Positions 52,720 to 60,934 of a DNA stretch of 64,000 nucleotides are shown piece after piece. Source of the stretch: Pricia mediterranea (GTDB lineage: Bacteria; Bacteroidota; Bacteroidia; Flavobacteriales; Flavobacteriaceae); contig NZ_JAVTTP010000001.1 of the NCBI RefSeq assembly GCF_032248455.1, positions 3,408,501 through 3,472,500 on the forward strand. The letters are read 5' to 3'. Under the pieces are notes generated by a model. That model did no database searches and was not told the origin of the DNA. It was given only the letters and a program-made list of their open reading frames with translations. Each line of letters begins with the position of its first letter. Position 1 is the stretch's first letter. A program made the translations under genes and the position numbers.

Positions 52720-53229
52720 TCAAATTCGAATCTGGAAATGTTCCTCGGCCTGTTCTCTTCTAAAAAACGCAGCTGCGCAATGAAAAAGGTCCACGGTAAT
52801 CCTTATCTGGTGGTCGGTCTTGATTCTTTTCCAGGTCGCTCGATGATCAGCATTGCTGCGTATGCCGAATATCAGCATCATACAGTCATTATGTATTTTG
52901 TTTTCCTCGGATGGATTTCCCAATAGCTTTTCCGCTCTTAAGGGGTCGGCATAGATGATGTCGTAAGGTCCGCCGCATAAAAGTACCGACGGAAATTCAT
53001 GTTGGATTGTTTTTCGAAGCTTGTTTTTATCGGGGGGAAGCCAAACGCGTTTTGGTTTAAAATAGGCGATGCTTTTCAAGAGGATGTCCTCCGATTTCGC
53101 TCCACCGTATCCCGGCTGGGCATAAAGGCATTTCGTGACATAGGCATAGATGAAGGGGGAGTGTACACCGTGTTGGTTGGTGGCGGTAAAAAGGAATTTT
53201 AGGTATCGTAGCAGGTTTTGCACACTCAA
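52720..53229 (-). CDS. Shrunken SAM-methyltransferase-like protein
   Basis: A 169-residue protein whose two ends match a flavobacterial class I methyltransferase family of about 240 residues: HGVHSPFIYAYVTKCLY at the N-terminus, YDIIYADP (motif like DLIYFD) and DLFHCAAAFFRREQAEEHFQIRI (last part split from VDLF) at the C-terminus. The middle with the SAM-binding glycine loop (normally LEIGTSLG-like) is replaced by RVWLPPDKNKLRK, and about 70 residues are missing. It is probably not an active methyltransferase, or a specialised variant. The frame is intact. Confidence 0.6.
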   Translation of the reverse strand: MSVQNLLRYLKFLFTATNQHGVHSPFIYAYVTKCLYAQPGYGGAKSEDILLKSIAYFKPKRVWLPPDKNKLRKTIQHEFPSVLLCGGPYDIIYADPLRAEKLLGNPSEENKIHNDCMMLIFGIRSNADHRATWKRIKTDHQIRITVDLFHCAAAFFRREQAEEHFQIRI

Positions 53230-53523
53230 AGGTTAAAGGATAGTACAACGCGACCAAAATACGACGGATGAAGCCTAGGGCTATGCCGTAAAATCAATAA
53301 TTTTTGAGCGCTGTCGGCTTTAGGAAAGCTTCGCGCACGGTGAAAAGACGGAAAGAGCAAGCACGAAAGACAAGTAAATGTTACGGAACGTCCCAAAAAG
53401 CGATGTCTGAAACCTCTTTTTCCGTCTTTGTGTCCTTGTTCTATTTTCCTTTTGACTTTTAGTCCAATTAGTTAACAAAATTGTTACATGTAAATGATGG
53501 CAGAAGAAAATTCAGAAACCCTG
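53230..53523. other. Intergenic region, no gene seen
   Basis: About 290 bases between minus-strand genes. A short plus-strand start (MMAEENSETLLF) runs into the ABC-F gene antisense and is not believed. No RNA or hairpin of note. Confidence 0.4.
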
Positions 53524-55404
53524 TTATTCCTCAAGTTTTGCGGAAAGTTCGAACCAGCGTTCCGTCTTATCATCGATTTCATCCACTATCTCCTGCAGGG
53601 CAATGGAAAGCCGGTCGATATCCTCACCGGATAGATCGGGGTTCGCGAACTCTTGTTGCGCCTTCGTTTTCTTCTTTTCAAGTTTATGTATGTCCTTTTC
53701 CAGATTTTTATGCTCTTTTTTTTCCTGATAGGTGAGGGGGGCCTTGTTTTCAATGGATGTTGCGGTGGTATCCGCCTCCGCAGGACCCCTGCTCACGGAA
53801 CTCTCTTTTCGCTTTTCAATGATCTTGCTATCCTCGTAGGCGCGGTAATCGGAATAGTTGCCGGGGAAATCCTCCACCACGGCATTCCCCCGAAATACAA
53901 AGAGGTGGTCGACGATCTTGTCCATAAAATAGCGGTCGTGGGAGACAACGATCAGACATCCCGGAAAATCCAACAAAAAACTCTCCAGTACATTCAGTGC
54001 CACGATATCAAGGTCGTTGGTGGGTTCGTCCAAGATGAGAAAATTCGGATTTTGGATGAGCACCGTGCACAGGTACAGCCGCTTGCGTTCCCCGCCGCTC
54101 AACTTGTCCACAAAATCGTACTGTTTCTTACGGTCGAAAAGAAAGCGTTCGAGCAGTTGCTGGGCCGAAATCTGGCGTCCCTTTTTTAGCGGGATAAAGT
54201 CCCCGAAGTCGCGGATGACATCGATTACTTTTTGACCTTTCTTTATTTTGATGCCCGCCTGGGTGTAGTATCCGAATTTGATGGTATCTCCCACCACCAC
54301 CTTGCCGGCATCGGGCTGTACGGCACCGGTCAAAATATTAAGGAAGGTCGATTTGCCCGTGCCGTTCTTGCCGATGATGCCGACGCGCTCGCCTTTGGTA
54401 AATGTGTAGTCGAACTGATCTAAAATCGGTTTGTCCGGGTAGGATTTCGAGATTTTGTGCAGTTCAAGGATCTTACTGCCGACCCGTTCCATGTTGATTT
54501 CCAACTGTACCTCGTGCTCCTTGCGCCGCTGGCCGGCCTTGGCCTTGATCTCCTGAAAATCGTCGATACGCGATTTGGACTTCGTAGTGCGCGCCTTGGG
54601 CTGTTTGCGCATCCAGGAGAGCTCTTTTTTAAAAAGCTGTTCCGATTTTTGCTGCTCGGCGGCCTCCTGTTCCAACCGGGCTTCCTTTTTCTCCAAATAA
54701 TAGCTGTAATTGCCTTTGTATGGATACAGCTGCCCGTTTTCGAGCTCAAGGATCTCGTTGCAGACCCGTTCCAAGAAAAACCGATCGTGGGTGACCATGA
54801 ACAGCGTCATGTTCTCTTTGGCAAAATAGGCCTCCAACCATTCGATCATCTCAAGGTCAAGGTGGTTGGTCGGCTCATCGAGTACCAACAGGTCCGGTTT
54901 GTTGATCAGGGCGTTGGCCAGGGCCAGCCGTTTTTTTTGTCCCCCTGAAAGCTTTCCTACCTTGGCGTTGAGGTCTTCTAGCCTAAGTTTGAAAAGAACC
55001 TGTTTGTAGAGGGTCTCGAAATCCCAGGCATTAAATCGTTCCATCGCCTCGAAGGCGGACTGGTAGGCATCGGCGTTCTCGGGATTTTCCAAGGCCTTTT
55101 CATAGCGGTGGATGACGCTTAAAATTTCGTTGTCCGATGCAAAAATCGTTTCCTCCACGCTCAGCTTTGGGTCCAAATCGGGTTCTTGCTCCAAAAAAGA
55201 CATGCGGATGCTTTTGCGGTAATTGACCTGCCCGCTATCCGGGGTATCGGCCCCCGAAAGAATGTTGAGAATGGAAGTCTTGCCCGTACCGTTCTTGGCG
55301 ATCAGGGCAATTTTTTGGTCCTTGTTGATACCGAAGGAAAGGTCTTCGAACAACACCAGTTCCCCGTATGATTTGGATATATTTTCTACCGAAACAAGAT
55401 TCAT
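53524..55404 (-). CDS. ABC-F family ATPase (Uup-like)
   Basis: A 626-residue soluble protein with two ABC domains and no membrane part. The first has Walker A AKNGTGKTS, signature LSGGQKKRLALANAL and DEPTNHLD; the second has GKNGTGKST, LSGGERKRLYLCTVL and DEPTNDLD. A linker of about 80 residues and a C-terminal coiled coil (LEKDIHKLEKKKTKAQQEF) match the Uup subgroup, which acts on the ribosome or branched DNA. It is transcribed alone. Confidence 0.93.
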   Translation of the reverse strand: MNLVSVENISKSYGELVLFEDLSFGINKDQKIALIAKNGTGKTSILNILSGADTPDSGQVNYRKSIRMSFLEQEPDLDPKLSVEETIFASDNEILSVIHRYEKALENPENADAYQSAFEAMERFNAWDFETLYKQVLFKLRLEDLNAKVGKLSGGQKKRLALANALINKPDLLVLDEPTNHLDLEMIEWLEAYFAKENMTLFMVTHDRFFLERVCNEILELENGQLYPYKGNYSYYLEKKEARLEQEAAEQQKSEQLFKKELSWMRKQPKARTTKSKSRIDDFQEIKAKAGQRRKEHEVQLEINMERVGSKILELHKISKSYPDKPILDQFDYTFTKGERVGIIGKNGTGKSTFLNILTGAVQPDAGKVVVGDTIKFGYYTQAGIKIKKGQKVIDVIRDFGDFIPLKKGRQISAQQLLERFLFDRKKQYDFVDKLSGGERKRLYLCTVLIQNPNFLILDEPTNDLDIVALNVLESFLLDFPGCLIVVSHDRYFMDKIVDHLFVFRGNAVVEDFPGNYSDYRAYEDSKIIEKRKESSVSRGPAEADTTATSIENKAPLTYQEKKEHKNLEKDIHKLEKKKTKAQQEFANPDLSGEDIDRLSIALQEIVDEIDDKTERWFELSAKLEE

Positions 55405-55623
55405 ATCATGGCTTGATTATAGAACTCGTTTTGAGTTCATAATTAAATTGCTATCCCCTAAGGGTATCAAATTTATGTGTTTTTTGTACCTCGCGTTTCT
55501 TGTATCTCCTTGGACCGTGCACCGAGGTAATTCATTTAACCTTTGTAATCAACTCTGGTTCTCAAGTTGTAGCTGAAACCCTGAGTTTCGTACTCAATCG
55601 ACCTTGTCCTATCTTAGCCGGTC

Positions 55624-56802
55624 TCATTGGATTTTCGGACTTTGGTACGACCAAAATAAAAAGAAATACCGAATCGCCAGGGCCAACCCTACCAGTAGCA
55701 ATAGCGGCGAGAAAACTTGTACCCCGAACAGCCATAACAACAAGGTGATGAGTATCAGGGCCAATAAGAACAACGCGTACTTCGCGACCCAGGTCGGTCC
55801 CCTTTTTCGCGCCGTGACAAAGGCGATTACCAGATTGGCCGGAAACGCCCATAAGATATTAAAGTTGCCCGCCGTGGCGGTATGATCGGTGAAAAACCAA
55901 AGAAAAATGATGACGCATCCGATCGTGCCGGTCACGAAGAACAACAGGAAATCGAGCCATCGCCGTCGGGTGTTGTATTTCACGTCGAGAAAAGTCATGA
56001 GGACAATAAGGATCAGAACTATCGATAACCAGAAGGCGGGGGACAGAAAAAACGGAGGGCGGCTATTCAGGGAATCGAAGTCCAGCACCACCTCCGTCTC
56101 GGCAGTAATGCGTTTCGTGCCAAGTTGCGCGCTACCTAATTGTTTCATCACGTATTCCGGTAAGAACATATGTTCTTTAGGGGTGGCCATATCGTCTATG
56201 ACCGATCCCAAGGCCAGGTCTATGCCGAAACCGGACCAGGAGTTTTTTGGTACGTTTTGATGGATGAGCTGCCGGTGGGTGTACAGTTCGTCAAGATAGT
56301 TTTCGTCGAGCTGGAGCTTGTCCCCATATACGTCCTTGAGCACGTCCCAGATTTTTGTAGCGCAGTTGTTATAGAAAAAGTCGTATTTATAGTCCCTGTT
56401 CCCCGGCAGATAATTGGTTTCCAAAAATTCGAACAGAGCCTGTCGCTGGTCGAGGCTCAAGTCGAGAACCTGTTGTTTTACCCAACGCTTTTCCTGTTCG
56501 TATCCCATTAAGAAATAGGGGTAGCGTTGTCGGGACAGGGTGTAATTCAATTTGCCCCGGGCGAACTTGGTATAAAAATTCGGGGTGGTAAAATCAAAGG
56601 TTCCATAATTATAGATAGCGTCGATGTCCATGCTCGGGTCTTCGACGTGAATGGCGCTATGGCCAAAAGAGGAATAGAGTTCGCTACCCGACCCAGCGGT
56701 AAGCACACTGATTTTGGAGAGTGGCGAAAGATCGACGTCCTGCGCCTGGCCGATCAAGGTGCCGAGAATAAAAAGTAGTATGTAAATTCTTTTCAATGGC
56801 AT
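55624..56802 (-). CDS. DUF4105 membrane protein
   Basis: A 392-residue protein with a signal peptide, a periplasmic DUF4105 domain (about residues 22-240), and four to five membrane helices at the C-terminus. DUF4105 is NlpC/P60-like: the probable catalytic Cys is in FFYNNCATKIWD and the His in YSSFGHSAIHV. It may cleave peptide or lipid links at the envelope. It is divergent from pssA by about 100 bases; a near-match to the -7 box (GATATTTG) lies at 56829-56836. Confidence 0.85.
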   Translation of the reverse strand: MPLKRIYILLFILGTLIGQAQDVDLSPLSKISVLTAGSGSELYSSFGHSAIHVEDPSMDIDAIYNYGTFDFTTPNFYTKFARGKLNYTLSRQRYPYFLMGYEQEKRWVKQQVLDLSLDQRQALFEFLETNYLPGNRDYKYDFFYNNCATKIWDVLKDVYGDKLQLDENYLDELYTHRQLIHQNVPKNSWSGFGIDLALGSVIDDMATPKEHMFLPEYVMKQLGSAQLGTKRITAETEVVLDFDSLNSRPPFFLSPAFWLSIVLILIVLMTFLDVKYNTRRRWLDFLLFFVTGTIGCVIIFLWFFTDHTATAGNFNILWAFPANLVIAFVTARKRGPTWVAKYALFLLALILITLLLWLFGVQVFSPLLLLVGLALAIRYFFLFWSYQSPKIQ

Positions 56803-56898
56803 GGTAAAGTAGCGGGAATTTTACAGGACAAATATCCGAATAAATTACGGGCTGACGCGATTGAGGGGAATTTGTATTATTTTTACGAATAATTTCGC

Positions 56899-57657
56899 AT
56901 GAAAAAACATATTCCCAACCTCATTACCCTGCTCAACGTTTTCTGTGGCTGTGTGGCCACAGTGTTCGCCGTTTTGAACCAATTGGAACTTGCCGCCTTC
57001 TTCGTCTTTTTGGGAATATTCTTCGATTTCTTCGACGGCCTCGCAGCAAGGGCCCTTAACGTCAAAAGTGAACTGGGACTGCAGCTAGACTCTCTGGCGG
57101 ATGTTATTACCAGCGGTTTGGTGCCGGGGGTCGTGATGTTTCAACTCCTGGGGATGTCCATGACGGGCGGCTGGAACGCCGGCGATGGTTTGGGTGCTGG
57201 CGGCTCCGAGTATGTATGGTCCCTTTTCCGCGACCCGCTGCCGTTACTTGGATTTCTGATAACGCTCTCCTCTGCCTACCGTTTGGCGAAATTCAATATC
57301 GACGAGAACCAGTCCGACTCCTTCATCGGCTTGCCCACTCCTGCGAACGCGCTGTTTATCCTTTCCCTGCCCCTTATATTACTCTATCAGAACAACGATT
57401 ATTTAAATATGATCATCCTCGACCCGTGGTTTTTGATAGGAATCACCCTCTTAAGCACATATTTGCTGAACGCCAGAATAGCGCTATTCGCGCTTAAGTT
57501 CGAGAATTGGGGGTTTAAGGACAACGCTTTGCGCTATATCTTCATCATCATAAGCTTGGTGTTGTTGGTTACCTTGCAGTTTATGGCGGTACCGATGATC
57601 ATAGTATTTTACGTTCTCGCTTCGGTAATCGCGAATATGAAAGTTCAAGGGAATTGA
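56899..57657 (+). CDS. pssA: CDP-diacylglycerol-serine O-phosphatidyltransferase
   Basis: Makes phosphatidylserine, the precursor of phosphatidylethanolamine. The 252-residue membrane protein has the CDP-alcohol phosphotransferase motif DG(x2)AR(x8)G(x3)D(x3)D, seen as DGLAAR, then GLQLDSLAD around residues 47-70. About seven to eight membrane helices. The N-terminal KKHIPNLITLLNVFCGC is typical of PssA of Bacteroidota. It is a single gene divergent from the DUF4105 gene. Confidence 0.93.
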   Translation: MKKHIPNLITLLNVFCGCVATVFAVLNQLELAAFFVFLGIFFDFFDGLAARALNVKSELGLQLDSLADVITSGLVPGVVMFQLLGMSMTGGWNAGDGLGAGGSEYVWSLFRDPLPLLGFLITLSSAYRLAKFNIDENQSDSFIGLPTPANALFILSLPLILLYQNNDYLNMIILDPWFLIGITLLSTYLLNARIALFALKFENWGFKDNALRYIFIIISLVLLVTLQFMAVPMIIVFYVLASVIANMKVQGN

Positions 57658-57804
57658 CCGAATTGTCGTGTAGAATTTTGCAATTGGGGTGCTGCAGGTA
57701 CCATGAATTGTCAGCTGAAGTCGAAAATGCTGCCTAGCGTTTTTCCAGGCCAATACATTGCTCGTTTAAAATTGAGATATATTTTTTGGAAGTGGGCACA
57801 CCCT

Positions 57805-58545
57805 TTAAAAATCCAAGCGTTTTTTCCGCAGTTCGAAATTCTTGCCCAAGTACACTTTCCGCACCATCTCATCGGCTGCCAGGTCTTCGGGAATACCCGA
57901 TTTTAAAATGCCGCCTTCGAACATGAGGTAAGAGCGTTCGGTGATGGCCAGGGTTTCCTGCACGTTGTGGTCCGTGATAAGAATGCCGATGTTCTTGTTT
58001 TTTAACTGGGCCACGATACGTTGGATGTCCTCTACCGCAACGGGGTCGACCCCGGCAAAAGGTTCGTCCAACAGAATGAACTTGGGATCGGTAGCCAGGG
58101 CCCGGGCGATTTCAGTACGCCGGCGTTCGCCCCCGGAAAGCAGATCTCCCCGGCTTTTCCGGATATGGCCGAGACCGAACTCCTCGATCAGTTCCTCCAT
58201 TTTCATCAATTGCTCCTTTTTGCTGAGGTCGGTAAGCTGCAGCACGCTCAAAATGTTCTTTTCGATGCTCAGCTTCCGGAACACCGAGGCTTCCTGGGCC
58301 AAATATCCGATACCGTTCTGCGCCCTCTTGTACATGGGAAATTTGGTGATGTCGGTCCCATCCAGAAAAATCTTTCCGCCGTTGGGCTTGATCAGACCCA
58401 CAATCATGTAGAAGGAAGTGGTCTTTCCCGCACCATTGGGACCCAGGAGGCCAATAATCTCCCCCTGATTGACTTCCAAAGAAATTCCCTTCACGACCTT
58501 CCGGCCCCGGTAGGATTTCATGATATTTTCGGCTCTTAATTTCAA
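57805..58545 (-). CDS. lptB: LPS export ABC transporter ATPase LptB
   Basis: The ATPase that drives LPS extraction from the inner membrane (LptB2FG). The 246-residue protein has Walker [10 protein letters not shown], the Q-loop region [14 protein letters not shown] (the EAS/FR motif is characteristic of LptB), signature [16 protein letters not shown], Walker [20 protein letters not shown] and the switch His in ITDHNV. It is next to tatC on the same strand; the permeases LptF/LptG are elsewhere. Confidence 0.95.
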   Translation of the reverse strand: MKLRAENIMKSYRGRKVVKGISLEVNQGEIIGLLGPNGAGKTTSFYMIVGLIKPNGGKIFLDGTDITKFPMYKRAQNGIGYLAQEASVFRKLSIEKNILSVLQLTDLSKKEQLMKMEELIEEFGLGHIRKSRGDLLSGGERRRTEIARALATDPKFILLDEPFAGVDPVAVEDIQRIVAQLKNKNIGILITDHNVQETLAITERSYLMFEGGILKSGIPEDLAADEMVRKVYLGKNFELRKKRLDF

Positions 58546-58704
58546 GTTTATGAGTTTATGTGGTTATAGGTTAATGTTGTAATGCTTTGTAGGTTGTAAA
58601 TGATATCATTCTTAATTTACCGTCAACTGATCACTTTTTACTTATCACTTATCACCGCAACTGCAACTGCCACTAAAACCCCTACTGCCACTAACCGCAA
58701 GCGC
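58546..58704. repeat. Heptamer-like tracts between lptB and tatC
   Basis: AGTTTAT, GAGTTTA, TGTGGTT, ATAGGTT, AATGTTG follow the lptB start at about seven-base steps. Near 58655-58690, GCAACTG, CAACTGC, CACTAAA and CTACTGC, CACTAAC recur. It lies between the tatC stop and the lptB start. Confidence 0.45.
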
Positions 58705-59559
58705 TCACTGTTTTTTCATCGCCTTCCCTTGGGCCCGACGTTCCTTTTTGGCTTCCCGTCTCAAGACTACCTTCGAAATATAGATACTGACCTGATAGAG
58801 TACAATTACCGGTACGGCGACAATAATTTGGCTGGTGACATCGGGGGGCGTGATGACCGCCGATAAGATCAGCACGATGACCAGGGCGATCTTACGATAC
58901 TTCTTCAGGATTTCGGGGGTGACGATACCTACTTTGGTCAAGAAATAGATTATGATCGGGAGTTCAAAAAGTATCCCACAGGCGATAACGGCGCTTCGTA
59001 CCGTGCTGATGTACGAGCCGATGTCAAACTCGTTGAGTACCTGCTCGCTGACCTGATAGGTGCCCAAAAAGTTGATGGACAGGGGGGCGACCACGTAGTA
59101 CCCGAACAGTACGCCCATAAAGAACAACAGCGAAGCAATCACGATAAACCCGCGGGAATGCTTGCGTTCGTTGGGATGCAAGCCAGGGCTGATGAACTTC
59201 CACAGCTCCCAAAGTACATAGGGGAAACCTACGATGAAACCCACCCATATGGCCGTCCAAATATCCGCGGAGAACTGTCCCCCCATCGTACGGCTCTGAA
59301 TGGTAAAAGGCAGCTCGTCTTTGCAAAAGTCGGAATCGAAGCCCAAGGAAGTCGCAATATTACAGAACAACCTGTAAGTGGGGAAATCCATGTCCTTCGG
59401 ACCGAAAATAATAACATCGAAAACGAATCCGCTGAAAACAAAGGCGACGCATCCGATGAGGACCACCGCCAACACCGAGCGAATCAAATGCCAGCGCAGT
59501 TCTTCCAAATGATCGAGGAACGACATTTCGTCGGGGGACTTCGTAGTGCTGTTTGCCAT
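58705..59559 (-). CDS. tatC: Sec-independent translocase subunit TatC
   Basis: Receptor for twin-arginine signal peptides, 284 residues with six membrane helices. Family signatures: MSFLDHLEELRWHLIRS at the N-terminus (the HLxELR motif), FIVGFPYVLWELWKFISPGLHPNERK (in two pieces), and ASLLFFMGVLFGYYVVAP..NFLGTY. The C-terminus is basic. A TatA partner is not in the window. It lies between lptB and kdsD on the same strand. Confidence 0.95.
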   Translation of the reverse strand: MANSTTKSPDEMSFLDHLEELRWHLIRSVLAVVLIGCVAFVFSGFVFDVIIFGPKDMDFPTYRLFCNIATSLGFDSDFCKDELPFTIQSRTMGGQFSADIWTAIWVGFIVGFPYVLWELWKFISPGLHPNERKHSRGFIVIASLLFFMGVLFGYYVVAPLSINFLGTYQVSEQVLNEFDIGSYISTVRSAVIACGILFELPIIIYFLTKVGIVTPEILKKYRKIALVIVLILSAVITPPDVTSQIIVAVPVIVLYQVSIYISKVVLRREAKKERRAQGKAMKKQ

Positions 59560-59738
59560 AGGGACTTTAACTAATTATCCGTTTAATTGTTGTTCTAAAA
59601 TCTGTCGATCATCTTTTCCTCTGCGTCCGGCTTCCGAATTTTATCACGTCCGGTTGTCGGGGTGTTTTCTTTTCGTCCTTCAATCCTTTTGTCCTTCCGT
59701 CCTACAGATTTACTGACTACTTCTGATCCTATCCTCCA

Positions 59739-60704
59739 CTAGAGTATCCCTTCATTGATCAGATTGTGCAAATGTACGACTCCGACATATTTTTTTCCGC
59801 TTACGCCCAATAATTGTGAAATGCCGTTGGCCTGCATGAGCTCCAAAGCTTCTACGGCCAGCACGTCTATGGGAACGGTCTTGGGGTTCGAGGTCATGAT
59901 ATCCCTTGCGATGAGACCACTGATATTGTCATATCTGTTTAGCATCCTGCGGATGTCTCCGTCGGTTATAATCCCCAAGATCTCATCGTGTTCGGTCACA
60001 GCCGTAGCACCGAGCATCTTTTCCGAAATCTCTACGATGACCTGTTTGACAGGGGTGTCACTGTTTACCTCCGGTTTTTGATTGTTGCCTACAATATCGG
60101 AGACCCTGAGATATAGGCGTTTGCCCAAGGCACCACCGGGATGGTACTTGGCAAAATCGGTGCTGCTGAATCCCTTGATCTCCAATAAACAGATGGCCAA
60201 GGCATCGCCCATGACCAATTGCGCGGTCGTACTGGTAGTAGGGGCCAGGTTATTGGGGCAGGCCTCCTTCTCCACAAAGGTGTTGAGTACGAAATCTGCC
60301 TGTTGCCCCAGATACGAATCGACATTCCCGGTCATGCCGATCAATTTGTTCTTCCCCCGTTTGATCAAGGGAACCAGCATCTTGATTTCCGGCGTGCTCC
60401 CACTTTTGGAGATGCAGATTACCACATCATCCTTTAGAATCGTGCCGAGGTCGCCGTGAATGGCGTCACCGGCATGCATGAAAATGGCCGGCGTACCGGT
60501 TGAATTCAGGGTGGCGGCGATTTTAGTGGCTATAATGGCGCTTTTACCGATACCGGAAACGATAATCCTTCCCTTTGTGGCAACGATACAGTTTACCGCA
60601 TCGACGAACCCATCGTCCAACAGGGTCGATAGATGTTCGATTGAGGCACTTTCTGCCGCAATGGTTTTTTTGGCTGTAGCAAGAATGCTCTGGGAGTCGA
60701 TCAA
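59739..60704 (-). CDS. kdsD: D-arabinose 5-phosphate isomerase (KpsF/GutQ)
   Basis: Converts ribulose 5-phosphate to arabinose 5-phosphate, the first step to Kdo in LPS. The 321-residue protein has a SIS domain (about 30-170) with GIGKSAIIATKIAATLNSTGTPA and ISKSGSTPEI, and a pair of CBS domains (about 205-320) with TDGDIRRML. The start is TTG at 60704; the frame stays open upstream but no ATG or GTG is seen that fits the family. It is divergent from recQ, and followed by tatC after about 180 bases. Confidence 0.92.
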   Translation of the reverse strand: MIDSQSILATAKKTIAAESASIEHLSTLLDDGFVDAVNCIVATKGRIIVSGIGKSAIIATKIAATLNSTGTPAIFMHAGDAIHGDLGTILKDDVVICISKSGSTPEIKMLVPLIKRGKNKLIGMTGNVDSYLGQQADFVLNTFVEKEACPNNLAPTTSTTAQLVMGDALAICLLEIKGFSSTDFAKYHPGGALGKRLYLRVSDIVGNNQKPEVNSDTPVKQVIVEISEKMLGATAVTEHDEILGIITDGDIRRMLNRYDNISGLIARDIMTSNPKTVPIDVLAVEALELMQANGISQLLGVSGKKYVGVVHLHNLINEGIL

Positions 60705-60934
60705 ATCTCTGGAAATATTAAGGGATAGTTTCCTAAAACTATCAAAAAAATAAAATAAATATAAAAGTTTATCCTATCTTTAAATGTTGTCGTAAATTTT
60801 TTCCATCACAAAATTACGTAATCAATTCCAAGAGATCGGTAATTTCCACATTTAGATAGAAATTAATTATGGATACGTCATTGGTCGACCAACCAAAAAT
60901 ACTTATCTTAATCCGCTGATTATTAGTAATAACA

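Noticed and set aside
53491-53640. Plus-strand start MMAEENSETLLF as a small gene
   Set aside because: It runs antisense into the 3' end of the ABC-F gene, has no homologous feature, and stops soon after.
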